Below, piece after piece: positions 11,840 to 23,504 of a stretch of DNA of 64,000 nt. The DNA is from Amyloporia xantha. Taxonomy: Eukaryota > Basidiomycota > Agaricomycetes > Polyporales > Adustoporiaceae. Within the stretch, counting starts at the first letter, position 1; each line of letters starts with the position of its first letter. Both the position numbers and the translations under genes were made by a program. The DNA is taken from NCBI GenBank assembly GCA_036971615.1, contig JAYKKR010000040.1:186001-250000 (forward strand), given 5' to 3'. The notes below the pieces were generated by a model that made no database searches, was not told where the DNA came from, and worked only from the letters and a program-made list of their open reading frames with translations.

Positions 11840-14800
11840 ATGTTCAAGCCCAAGAAACGCAATATCTCTGAGAAGACCACAGATGACCTACTTGACGCGG
11901 CTAGTCTTGTCCTCACTACTACCAGCAATATTCTCGCATGCGCTCCTATACCTCATTTACCCGATGCGGTCTCTTCGCTGAACGACCTGATAACCAGAGT
12001 CAAGGTCCGTTTCTCCATTGTCTTGAGTGATTCACGCTTTGAAATTTGATGGTATTCATTATCCGCACCAGTCGATGAGAAGAAACAAGAAGACGAGAAA
12101 AGACGTCACAGACCGTATCGAGACACTTGTGGGGATTATTCGAAGAATTGTGGCGCGGGCGGAATCCGAGTTAAAGACGGCTGGTGTCACGATCTCAGGT
12201 GATAATCCCGAAGTATCATTGCATGTTACTGAGAGGATCAAGACCTTGAGCAGGTAGGATTCTTTGGCGTGAAAATCAAGTACTACTCAATTGATATGCA
12301 ATTGTACAGTAAATTAAATGACCTAAATCAAGAAGCTGCAGAGCTTGGGGAGAGCAGTATCATCTGTGGCATCATACGCAGTGATCGGGACGCCGAGACA
12401 TTGGAAGACTTGAAGGAGGGACTTAATGATGCGATAGAAGACTGCAAGGTTCGTCGTTCGCTACCATACCTGACTATTTTGTACTGGTTCTCATCCATTT
12501 TCCCGCATTTTTAAAATCCGTTCAGTTCGAGGGTGACATATACATGGGCATGGTGGTAGAGAACATAGGGCGCGATGTGTCTGTACGTGAACTGTCTCAG
12601 TAAAACGTACTGTGACTGGCTCAAGAGTTGTCCATCTAGACGCTGAGGGACGTTGCTATCAACGAAAGTTAGTGCTTCCTGCCTATTCGTCTTCTTCCAA
12701 TTCATCTCGAATTCCTGTCATATGCATATAGAAGACATGAAGACGTTGGAGAGCATACCGCACGTACCTGATGCGAGCTTCCGATCTACATTGAACGAAC
12801 TTAAATCGGGCCTACTACCCGGCACTAGGGCGGGCCTACTCGAAGAAATCGAGCATTGGGCCCGAGCACCGTTGGAGACAAATGAACCTGCGATCTTCGT
12901 TCTCACAGGGGCGGCAGGGACGGGAAAGTCGACGATTGCATTCGAGGTAGCGAAGCGTCTCGAGCACGACAAGTTGCTCGGGGCTTCCTTCTTCTTTGTC
13001 CGTGGATCGGAAGACCTGGCTACGACCCGACTCGTGTTCTCCACTATTGCGTATCAGCTCGCTCAGAACCAACCCGAATTCACACCTCATATCGTTGAGT
13101 CCGCCCGAGGCTATCTGCGAGGAGGGCAGCAGCAACAGATGGAATTTACACTGAAGGAACTTATCGTACAGCCGTTGTTGAAAGGGTTCGAATCTCATGG
13201 ACCCGTCGTAATCATCATCGACGCTGTGGACGAGTGTACCGAGGCTGCTCAGGACCTCGTTCCTAGGATGCTCCACCTCCTTGCTCAATATGTGCCGAGC
13301 ATGGCCTTTCCTCTGCGCGTTCTAATCACCTCACGCCCCGAATATCATGTAGAAGATGCGCTGGAGTCATTGAGCTTCAGACGTGGTAGCAAGCGCTTCA
13401 AGTTGCACGATATTCCGCCGGTGATAGTAGACGATGACATCAAACAATATTTGAATGCCAGAATATCTAATTTGCCGAAAGCTGAAGAGGTATTCAAATA
13501 CAGAGATGACATTGTTGGTGCACTTACACAGAAGGCGGAAGGCCTCTTTATCTATGCATCGACCATTATCAGGCTGCTTCGTCAGGATAGAGAACATACA
13601 GTCCAGATTCTGGATGATCTCTTCGCCGAAAACCGTGGCCGCGGAGACCTCGATCTCAGTGAAACGGACCATCTATACTTGACGGTGCTGCATAATGCGC
13701 TTGACGTGTACATTGGTAACCCCCCTCATGTTGGGCGCACGGGTGCCATGCGAAAGGTGCTGGCGTCGGTCGCATTGCTCCAGGACCAGCTCTCACCAAA
13801 CGCACTGAATGACTTGCTGAAGTATTCGGTCGCTGATATTCAATCCATCATCAGCCGTCTAGGTGCTGTCATATTCCTGGATGGAGCCGATGGTCCAATA
13901 CGTCCGTTGCACGCTAGCTTTCCCCAATTTCTTGTCGACTCCCGACGCTGTTCCCCTCCATTCTACACAAATCCCGCTGATCATCACATACACTTTGCGG
14001 CTGCTTGTCTGGATACTTTGAAGGACAAGCTCCATCGGAATATTTGTCAGTTGCCGAATCCCGCTACTTTCAAAAAGGACGTTGAAGATCTCCAGACTCG
14101 GGTCGATCGTTATCTTCCGTCGCATTTCCAGTACGCCTGTATCCATTGGGCTACCCACTTGTCCAACGTGGACACTCCTTCACAAGAATTGCTGGAACAT
14201 CTCTTCGAATTTAGTTCAAAATGTTTGCTTTTCTGGTTCGAGGCCCTAAGTTATATGGGGAGACTCGATAGTGCACCTAGAGCATTGCTCAACATTCATA
14301 AGTGGTGCCAGGTCAGTAATTGATCACGAAGCACTGTCGGAGGCATTCTGATGTGAATCTATTCACAGAACGGGCAGCTTCATGACAGTGACACGTCAAG
14401 GCTCATCCACGACGGCCATCGCTTTGTCTTGGAATATTTTGACCTCATCAACGAGTGTCCTGGGCATATTTACATATCGGCGTTACCAACTACCCCATCC
14501 TGTCGATTAGTTGAAGTGTATTCCCCAGTATGCGCCGATTCCACTTCTGTCCGGATCCTATCTCCCCGGGATCCTTATTGGGGCCCCAGTGAGAGAGTGA
14601 TAGAAGCGGCACAAGACCTTGTCAATGGGTGCAACATGAGCGACTTGGACTACCCTCCCGCTGTCATAATTGTGACATGCTCACCTAACGGTCGCTGGAT
14701 CGTGGCTGGTATGAATGATGGCTCAATCAAATCATGGGATGCTGCCTCCGGCATTATCTCAAATGTGATGACAGGTCATTCAGGACTCGTTCCCTTGATC

Positions 14801-16378
14801 AATGTATCACCAGACAACTCGCGAATTATCTCATGTGCAGTCATTAATGATCCGACTGGGAGAAAACCTCCATATACTGTCTACCTGAATTCACTGGGGG
14901 ACGCAAAAGATCTGCGAATATGGAATCTAGCGACTGGTGCACTGTTGTACATTTTTCCACTTGACCCCACCATCGAGAGTTTCCGAGCGGTCAGCTTCTC
15001 GTCTGACGGGGATACCATTATGGCTGTAGTCCAGAGTACTAGTCCCCCTGACCGTCAGGTCCGCATGTGGGATGCTTGCACTCATGACGCTCTGGAAGTC
15101 AATGCAAACTGCAGACGAAATCTTGATCGAGGCATTGGAGGTTTTCCTTTTCAGGGAAACTCTTTTGTGACGTGTGTCGGAAATGACATACACTGTGTCC
15201 TGGACTACAAAAGTGGCTACTTGCACAAAACTCTACAGGGACAGACCGGATATAAATGGAAGCCGCATGCCGCAGTATTCTTCCCAGGGCAAACATCAAG
15301 AGTTTTGTCATATAATTACACCGGCATTAGGATCTGGGATGTTGAATCAGAGCAATGCCTGCATTTTTTGGAACAGGCCCATCTATCATGTGTTGCTGTC
15401 TCTCGTAGCGGTCACACAATAGCATCGGGTTCTTCGGATTACCGCATGGTCTTGCTATGGAACGCAGAGACTGCGAAACTTATTGCGACACTTTCTGGCC
15501 ATGCAAATCCTCCGACATCTGTTTCATTCGCACCTGATGGTTTCCGACTCGTTTCTGGCGATCAAGGTGGGATCATTCACATCTGGGACCTCAGGAGGCC
15601 TATTGTGGTGACGAATGACAGAGTACACGTTGTGTACTCTATATGGACGCCTCCTGAGCCTGTTTTCTCAAGTAGTGGAAAGTTCGTGGCAATGAATCAT
15701 GATGGCGTTTCGGGCCAACTACTCAGAATCTGGTCTACAGCAGATGGCGCACTCTTGCACAGTATTCAGCGGCGGGAGCGCAGCTCCATGACGAACATCG
15801 TATTCTCCCCTGATGACGGTCGGCTTGCTATAGATGATGATTACGGAAATCTTGAGCTATTTGATGTCAAAACGGGGAAATTCGTCGTGCATGCCGGCTG
15901 GAAATACAGACGTCAGGGGAGGACAGCCTGCTACTCTCCAGATGGAAGCTGGTTTGCAACCGTGGATGATAGAAATACTTTCTCTTTCCCATTGCGGGTA
16001 TGGAGAGCAAGCGATCTTAGGCTTGAATGGACATTCCATACTGGGTGGCGCGTGTCTCATCTGGAATTCTCTCCCGATAGTACGAGGATATACGCCAGGG
16101 ACTTCACAGATTCGCGCTATCTCTGGAGTTGTTCGACAGGGCAAGCACTTCCTCACTCGGAGATGGATTGGGAACTCAAGACTTCACTGGCAGAACCTGA
16201 ACTCGATGAAAAGGACGGATGGTTACGCGACCAGTCTGGACAACAGATATGCTGGTTGACAGAGTCGAGAAGATGCCGTTCGAAGTTGTCGATGAGATAC
16301 TTCAAAGGTCTTGTCGCGATCATCTCTTCCGACGATAACTTGACGATATTGGATATCTCTAAGTATATGTCCGCCTAA
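11840..16378 (+). CDS. NLR2: helical-bundle - NACHT - WD40-like STAND protein
   Basis: Exons: 11840-12004, 12072-12253, 12310-12448, 12526-12582, 12640-12667, 12732-14311, 14369-16378; about 1386 aa. Residues 1-190 form an all-helical domain (start MFKPKKRN, then SSLNDLITRVK and RIETLVGIIRRI) that I read as a HeLo/MLKL-like four-helix bundle, the membrane-acting death domain of many fungal NLRs. NACHT follows with Walker A GAAGTGKST (about residue 250), Walker B VVIIIDAVDEC and ITSRPEY. A helical linker ends near residue 716. The last exon encodes diverged WD40-type repeats such as VTCSPNGRWIVAGMNDGSIK, SVSFAPDGFRLVSGDQGG and IHIWDLRRP, presumably a beta-propeller sensor. Unlike NLR1 the repeats are not alike. 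NLR4 is a close full-length paralogue with identical intron positions. The start was chosen by alignment with NLR3 and NLR4. Confidence 0.88.
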
Positions 16379-17590
16379 CGTATAGCCTTTCCGTGTTACC
16401 CTGTGTGTTCTGTGCTCGAAACGAAATCGCAGATCAGATTCAATGATGGTCGCAGGAGGCAGAAGTTATTACTCACTACACTGTGTTAGACGTCATGTTC
16501 TCTCGCAAGCAGATTGAGCCCTCACCTCTGTATCTTCGCCTAGACATCCCGAAGCTAATCACTCATACAAAATGAGAATGCATGTTGATTAGAAGCTCCG
16601 GGAATACAAGCTATGCAGGATAGGGAAGGAGATACAGGCTTACAGCTGGGAAGGCCTCGCTGTGCCTACAGACGTCGAAGTCCCCCTGGAGACGCATGTA
16701 CAGTCCGAGGGGAACAAGATCGCCTTACTGTGATCGCTCGCGCTCAATTGTTCACTGAAAGTGCCTCGCAGCCCTGGTGCGTCCTTGTCTTTGTTCTTCT
16801 ATGTCTCTTGTTATATTTTGGTCTTGTCAATTCCCGACTATTATCTTGTTCAATCTTCCCACAGACAGGGTGAGGAACGAAAAACGCAGCTAGAGGAACC
16901 GGTGTACGTATGTCGTAGCTCGGTCAAGAAACTCCTCACCATGCTCGCGCACTGCACACCCCGGGATGGGGTCAAACACGTGGCACGTCTTCTCTTTTGA
17001 ACTTACTTCTCAATGTTAGATTCCATTTGCGTCTGTACCCGAGAGTGACATACTTTAGTCTTTCTGAGCGTTCTGAAAAAACGTACATGCCGTACTACAC
17101 CTTATCACCGCCCTCTAAGTAGAGCATTCCCCCTTCATACTGGACACTGAGGGTGTTGGATCGCGGTTCAAAACAGACAAGGAGCTCGATGTTACCGTCG
17201 CACTCATTGTCTACTTGCTCTTGAGGGCACGGTAGAGCCCCCAATATCAGAAGGAATCCATTAGGAGAACCTTTTTGGGAGATTAGAATAGGGCATGGTG
17301 GGTCTGTCGGGGCTAGAGTGTGAGAATTTTGTAGAAATGATAGAGGGGTCAAATGGAAGGACATTAGAATGCAAATGCAAATCCAGACATAGCAATACTT
17401 ATCTGTAGGGGAAACAAGTATACACCGCAATTTGATAGGATTAGCTTCAGCAATGTCTACACCCCTTCCAAATTTATTTTTCACGGAGCGTTTTGGCGAC
17501 CTTAGGGCTAACCGAGCGAAATCAGTACAGGTAGCGCGCATCTGATGTAACACAATCACCTCAACCAACGTAAGGCCAAAATTTCTGCAA
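16379..17590. other. 3' flank of NLR2, no supported gene
   Basis: No recognisable coding sequence. A 224-codon minus-strand frame (17095-17769) overlaps the next plus-strand ORF, and neither resembles a known family with confidence. Confidence 0.35.
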
Positions 17591-18049
17591 TTGCATAAAA
17601 GGGCATTCTTACGATTGGAACGGACGACAGCGCGCACAGGTGGGAGACCGCGCAGGGGTACTATGCGGGAAGGGCGGTATGTTGGAATGGAAACTAACTG
17701 GATAGGAATGAAAATATACTCTATGTCAGAATATTTACGATTTGGCGACGTACTGAATATCATCAACACTCCGGAAACACAGTATGTTTACGTTGACAAT
17801 TTGAGGCGAGGTGAGGAAAGTGGCATGTCGTGCGGGGTGGTTAGACATGTCTCGCATGGCCAGTTCTTCAAGCCGCTTGTAGAGTGTATTATGGAGCTGT
17901 GGTCATTGGAAAGCATAATGCCGCCAAAGTCTGAACGGACAGCTGAGTATGTGGCGTTCCTTAGTCGCAATCCTGGACCGTCGGACGCGTCGCACCACGT
18001 GATCGCATCCATCGTCTACGGGAACCCTGCCGTTTTGTTGCCTGAATGA
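17591..18049 (+). CDS. orphan ORF, unknown function, possibly a transposon or gene fragment
   Basis: An open frame of 152 codons. Its second half, from about residue 45 (SMSEYLRFGDVLNI) to the end (NPAVLLPE), has ordinary protein-like composition; the first part is Arg-rich. I do not recognise the family. The C-terminal half recalls the regulatory tail seen at the ends of some large fungal transposases, but this is only an impression. It sits alone between NLR2 and the NLR3 promoter, with no obvious partner. It could be a fragment of a longer decayed gene. Confidence 0.25.
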   Translation: MHKRAFLRLERTTARTGGRPRRGTMREGRYVGMETNWIGMKIYSMSEYLRFGDVLNIINTPETQYVYVDNLRRGEESGMSCGVVRHVSHGQFFKPLVECIMELWSLESIMPPKSERTAEYVAFLSRNPGPSDASHHVIASIVYGNPAVLLPE

Positions 18050-20398
18050 CCGAAGATAGTTTTTCGCCTCTCCTCGTCGCCAGATAATCTCCTTTAGTAG
18101 ACATAAAAGCGGCTCGTCATTTCCTCCATCATCTCTTCTAATCCTAGAATTTCCCGCCAGTCTGATGACTCTGATCCCCTCCCACGGGCGTCGAATCAAG
18201 CTGTCCTGTACATTCGATATCCAATGTTCAACGCTTATGCTCCGTTTCTCTATAAAGCCAATATCTTACACGACTAGCCCTTCTCCGTCGGACTAGGCTG
18301 GGCTCTCCTATATTGGCCGCCCTCCCCTTCCCGCACCGTTTATGATCTACCTAAGGGAGACTCAGATCCATCAGAAATGTGCACGGCTTTCGTGCCATAC
18401 GATCCGTTCTATTCTCCCTGACACGCGAGAATAATTTCCCTCTACTGCTAATGTCGGATATACCCCCGACCCTCTGACATAACGCACCCTTTCACTGGTC
18501 TGGTCATCGCGTCCCGCAGAAGGTGCGTTTACCAGTCACCTTATCGACGGATCCAACATATCTGATCTGGAACACCAACAGGAACGATGGGCTGCATTAT
18601 GGACCTCCAGGCGGCACAACTTTCCTCGGATCGCTGGTGATAACATCCCTATGCTGAAACTCTCGAAGATTCAGCATATGTCCTTGTGCCATCGCTTGAA
18701 TATAGCTTCGAGTGTGTAGAAATGCCGTATATACGCTCTGATTGGCAAGTCAAGGTACCTCCGTCCCCACCTCAAGCTCGGGTGTAGTTGCTACTGTCGT
18801 CCAAAGCCGGACAGCAGATAGCGGGTGCTGAATCAGTAGCAGGTGGTCTTCCTTGTGAGCGACAGTCCCAAAGGTGCGTGCGAACGCTGCGTTTTACGCC
18901 ATCCCATCTGAGCAGCTCGCAATACATGATATGTATGCGGTCTCAGCAGTACCCACCATCCAAAATTGGACCTAGTCTATCCTCAGAAGGCAATCAGCAA
19001 TCGCGCGTCACGACTCTTCAACACTCTGTCATCCTACCCGTGTAGCTCCTGTGGGTACATTCACCGCGACACCGCCGCACAGTATATGGGACGCCGTCGT
19101 CAGATAGCCGCTGAAGAACTGGGTTGTACACCAGGCGACTCGTTGCTTGCTCACGCCCAGCTCTGATATCGTGGCGCGCGACAAGACCGCAGAGATTGCA
19201 TGTCCTTCGCCATGCTGGAAAGGTTGGTTTCGACGGTGCTGCTCTCAGACACAGAGGTCAGCGCCTCGTTGTTATTGGGACAGAGAGCATTTACTCGAAG
19301 GAGATCTGTACGCATGATATCGAGGACGGTGAAGGCATCTGTAGACGGCTCGTCTGTGGCGTTCCATGGTTCGAACCATGTTCAAGGGCCCTGTCGCGAA
19401 GACCCCACCAGCGAAGGTGGCGGATCTGCGCGCTCACAGTGTGACCCGCAGACAGCAGGTCATTCTTGCTTTTTGATCAAGCTTCAACGAGCACCTCCGA
19501 AAGCGCAAAGAAGATGGTGGTGCTGCATCTCGTCCTCTTGAGTCGATAGGCTAAACCTGAATTCTAGGACAAACACGACGGAACTCGCATCCAAACTGCT
19601 GTGAATACACACGTGTTGTGTCTATCCTGGGAGAATGCAGGGTAGGTGCTCTCCAGACGTCTTTTGACAAGGGGAGCCCCCGCCGGGAGCCTCATGCTTG
19701 GTCGAGGCCGCGGTCCATGCTGCAAGTTGTCTGCTGTGGCAGGAGTATCCGCGCCGTAGGCCTGGACCTGCATGTATAGTGCGGAGACATTTGGAAATGG
19801 ATGTATGGAGATGACGAGTGGACGCGGTCATGGACCGTGTCCAGTTCTCGAAGCTGCACGCTGCCTTGCGCTGTAACTATATGCGATCTTGGACGGAACT
19901 TGAACCTGAGTGCGGGAGTACCCGCCTGGGAACTGGAAGATTAACGCAACGGGGAGGGAGGATGGGTGCGACAGCATCGCGGCGTATCCATCGTTGAAAG
20001 CGTTTAGGGCTTGCAGGTCGAGCATCTGACGGTCAGGAGCAACACGCTTCAGTTTGGTGTGTGCCCAGTCTGGGAGTAAACTCACGCATGACAATGCGAT
20101 TCGTGTTTTACGTCCCATTTGTTGTGCTCGAATCTACTTCTCCTCAGTACGGGACCGGTCTCTAGCAGTCTCATATACTCTATTCGTAAGCTGCGTGGGT
20201 ATCCATCTATTGATTGGCTGATAAAGTTCTCACGTTGCGCGATGCAGGCAGGCTTGGCCGCTTTCGCTGCGTCTGCGGATGTCCCCGATACATATATATA
20301 GACATCTGCCAGACGCTCGAACCAGGACAGGTTCCCCACACCGCACTGTCTAGTAACTGTTGATCTTGACCTGATCGGACCCAGCGCTGGTATATACG
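18050..20398. other. 2.3-kb intergenic region upstream of NLR3
   Basis: No supportable gene. The last ~280 bp, before 20399, resembles the sequence upstream of NLR4 (33320-33606), including a shared GGATGTCCCCG, and is the probable NLR3 promoter. Around 18583 a short stretch, AACGATGGGCTG, and the following bases resemble sequence downstream of NLR4 (about 38602). It may be a relic of a common flanking sequence. Confidence 0.45.
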
Positions 20399-21987
20399 AT
20401 GTCCAACAAATCGCTCAAGCGCAAGGAGCCCGAAATTCCTGAGAAAACCATAGATGCCATACTCAACAACTTGGCTAGTTTAAGCCTCGCCACCGCAGGC
20501 AATGCTCTCGCTTTCCCTCCTGTATCTCATTCGGCCGATACGGTGTCTTCGCTAAACGACCTGCTAGACACAGTCAAAGTCCGTTTCTTCGTTATCTTAT
20601 GTGACACTTGCTCTCACTTCTGATATAATGTACTTGTTTAGTCAATGAGGAGAAACAAGAAGAGGGCAAAAGACGTTGCAGACCGCATTGAGACGCTTGT
20701 GATGCGTCTTCAAGAGATCGCGATTTGGGCGGAATCTGAGTTAAAAAATGCTAATAGCAACACAAATCGCGGTAAGTGGCCGCTCCGAGTCCGGGTATCT
20801 CCACGTGTTACAGAGAGAATGCGGGCCTTAAGCAGGTAGGATTCCTCGTCTTGAGTCACCAAACACCGTTCAACTAATGTACGATTGTCTAGTCGTGTCA
20901 ATGATATAAATCAAGTAGCTGCGGAGCTCAAGGATCACAATCTTGTCTTTGCCTTCACACGCAGCAATAGGGACACCGAGACGTTGGAATACTTGAAGGA
21001 GATGCTTGATACTGGGATAGCACACTCTCATGTTCGTCGTTCACTACCATACCTGTTTTTGCTGGTCCTTATCCACTTGTCCGCTTTTTAAAATACCACT
21101 CAGTTCGAGGGGAACACATACATAGGGATCCTGGTGGAGAACATAGGTCACGGTATGCCTGTACGTGGGGAAATTGTGGCTAGTCCTTGCGAAAGGCATC
21201 TCGGCTGACTCAAGGATTGACCAATTAGATGCCGCATGGGCGTGCTAGGTCACGTGTAAAGTCCTCTCCGCCGCAGTCAGCGGTTAAGCGGACTCTCGAA
21301 CACATACCGCATGTACCTGATGCAAGCTTTCGATCTGAATTCAACGAGCTTAAATCAGGACTTCTGCCCGGCACCAGGACAGGCATACTCGACGAAATTG
21401 AGCATTGGGCACGAGCGCCATTAGGTTCGGGCGAACCTCCAATATTCGTTCTTACCGGAGCGGCAAGGACCGGAAAGTCAACGATTGCATTCGAAGTAGC
21501 GAAGCGTCTCGAGACAGACAAGCTGCTTGGGGCTTCTTTCTTCTTTCACCGTGGATCCGAGGACCTGGCCACGAGCCGGCTCGTGTTTTCCACCATTGCG
21601 TATCAGCTCGCTCGCAGCCAACGCAAATTCTTCCCTCATATCAATAGAGCTGTCGATGACTATTTGCAACTTGAAGGAGAGCAGCTACAGCAGATGGAAT
21701 TTACATTGAAAGAGCTTATCGTACAGCCCTTGTCGAAAGGGTTCGAAACTCATAGCCCTGTTGTTATCGTCATCGACGCTGTAGACGAGTGCACAGAGGC
21801 CGCTCAGGACCTCGTTCCTCAGATGCTTCGCCTTCTTGCTCAATATGTGCCGAGAATGTCCTTCCCCCTCCGTGTTCTGATCACCTCGCGCCCCGAATGC
21901 CATATAGAAACTGTGCTGGAGTCTTTGAACTTCAGGAATTGTAGCAAGCGCTTCAAGTTACAGGATATACTGTCGATTGTAGCTTCG
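20399..21987 (+). CDS. NLR3: helical bundle plus truncated NACHT, possibly the 5' half of a fusion with the downstream kinase
   Basis: Exons: 20399-20578, 20642-20835, 20893-21031, 21104-21160 and 21229-21987. The first four match NLR2/NLR4 exons 1-4 in order, phase and (exons 3 and 4) exact length, and encode the same helical bundle (about 190 aa). The fifth holds the start of NACHT: Walker A is GAARTGKST, where the third Gly of the paralogues' GAAGTGKST/GGAGTGKST is Arg. Walker B VVIVIDAVDEC and ITSRPE are kept. Similarity to NLR2/NLR4 ends after KRFKLQDI, removing the NACHT helical part, linker and whole WD40 region. If unspliced, the frame stops at 22030-22032. A good GT at 21988 and AG at 22051-22052 would join it in frame to the kinase exons. 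Alternatives are a pseudogene or two separate genes. Confidence 0.7.
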
Positions 21988-22052
21988 GTATGTTCGCCGT
22001 CATGTCCCGTTTTGGAACGACATTTGGACTGAGCCGCTACACAATTGACTAG

Positions 22053-23504
22053 ATTGTGGATCAGATTAGTGTCACAGACGGTTTGTCTTACTTCTTCATA
22101 TATGTCTTCATCTGCACGCATCCGTCTCTCGCATCTAGGCAATACATCGACCCTCGCAACGTCAACGTACATTTGGGATAAGGTTTATTCAGCGTCCAAC
22201 ATTGGCCTCGTATCAGGATATGGTGAGAATGGCATGATTGATATAGAAAGTTTAGAGGGCTTCCATGGATTGTCACCCATCGACAAGATCGATCAGGTAT
22301 GTTCCTCTTTTCAACCTCAAGCGTACAATGGGCAACCTAGAAATTTCAACAAGATCGCAAGCCGGATAAAAACCCGTCACCCACAGTTCCCGATGGTCTT
22401 GAGGATGTTATCGAGGCTCTGCGCAAACTTCGGCCGTCTCCCGACATTGTTCTCCATAGCGTCAGAGCGTCTTATGAAACAGGGTTTGTACCCCGAGATC
22501 TACAGCGGTTTTGCAGACGTGTGGCGTGGGAAGCTTGATGGTAGCCAGGATGTCGCGCTGAAGGAGCTACGTGTCATCAAGAGTGACAAAACCCAGGACA
22601 TTCGCAGGGTACGCGTTCGTCACTTCAACAAAGTATTTTCTTATCTGCGAGGTGCAGGCCTTCTTCCGAGAATCCATCCATTGGAAATTCCTTGAACATC
22701 CAAATATTTTTCCTTTCTTTGGGATTAATGAATCACTATTCATGTTCTGTATCGTGTCACCTTGGGCAAAAAACGGTAGCATCAACTCATATTTGAATGA
22801 GAATGCACAGATTGATCGCTTGAAGCTGGTAAGAGACGCATGTCTTACACCGGTTCTCTCCCTGATTCTGCGTCACCGTACAGCTTAAAGGAGCTGCGAT
22901 GGGACTTGAATATTTACATTCAGTGAGCATCGTGCACGGTGACCTGAAAGGTGTACGTCGAATGCCAGGAAGATATTATTTCCGGTTATCTAAATTTACA
23001 TCCGTGTTCCAGGCAAACATCCTCATTACTGACACAGGCGACGCTTGCCTGGCTGATTTCGGACTGTCGACATTGAGCCACAACCCTGGCACGACAGCAT
23101 TTCTGACTCCAGCCAGCGACGGACTTAAGGGAACCATACGCTGGATGGCGCCAGAGATCATGGATCCGGAGGCGGTAGGATACGAGGATTCGCGCATTAT
23201 GAAGGAGAGCGATGTGTACTCGTTTGCAATGGTCATGGTGGAGGTATGCTCAGTCTGTCTCAGACTTCGTAAGCTGTCGCTGACATGGATGGAGGTCTTC
23301 ACTGGTAAATTACCATTTGCTGACTGCCGGAATGATGCTGTCGTGGTCAGGAAGGTCTTCTCAGGCGTGCGTCCCCTGCGAGAGCCTGAGGCCACGCTGC
23401 TAGGGCTTTCTGGCACGGTGTGGAAGTTGATGGAAAGAAGCTGGGATGCAGATCCGCGGAGGCGTCCCGGGATGTCGGATGTCGTTAAAGCGCTAGCTAC
23501 GTGA
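22053..23504 (+). CDS. tyrosine-kinase-like protein kinase (kinase half of the NLR3 locus)
   Basis: Exons: 22053-22080, 22139-22296, about 22354-22608 (acceptor uncertain, 22387 also fits), 22658-22828, 22884-22952, 23013-23243, 23295-23504; about 373 aa. Kinase motifs in order: YSGFADVWRG as the nucleotide loop (glycine-poor), VALKEL (Lys of subdomain II), HPNIFPFFGI, HGDLKGANILI (HGD in place of HRD, with the catalytic Asp kept), LADFGLS, IRWMAPEIM and SWDADPRRRPG. This is the TKL-type kinase set expanded in agaricomycetes. I see no start codon of its own that opens a recognisable domain. The first 28-nt exon has the length, phases and flanking intron pattern of exon 5 of NLR2 and NLR4, so the N-terminus probably comes from the upstream bundle exons. 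It is likely active as a Ser/Thr kinase; the substrate is unknown. Confidence 0.82.

Noticed and set aside
17095..17769. 224-codon minus-strand ORF
   Set aside because: Unusual composition, no recognisable domain, and it overlaps the plus-strand orphan ORF; more likely chance openness.
19364..19379. CATGGTTCGAACCATG, resembling a tRNA T-arm
   Set aside because: It is a perfect palindrome with no acceptor, D or anticodon arms in the surrounding bases that I could pair; not a tRNA.
22341..22500. Alternative open frame (PDGLEDVIEALRKL) over the kinase N-terminal region
   Set aside because: The other frame matches the conserved region before TKL kinases (SRLCANFGRLPTLFSI then GFADVWRGKLDG) and continues into the catalytic domain.
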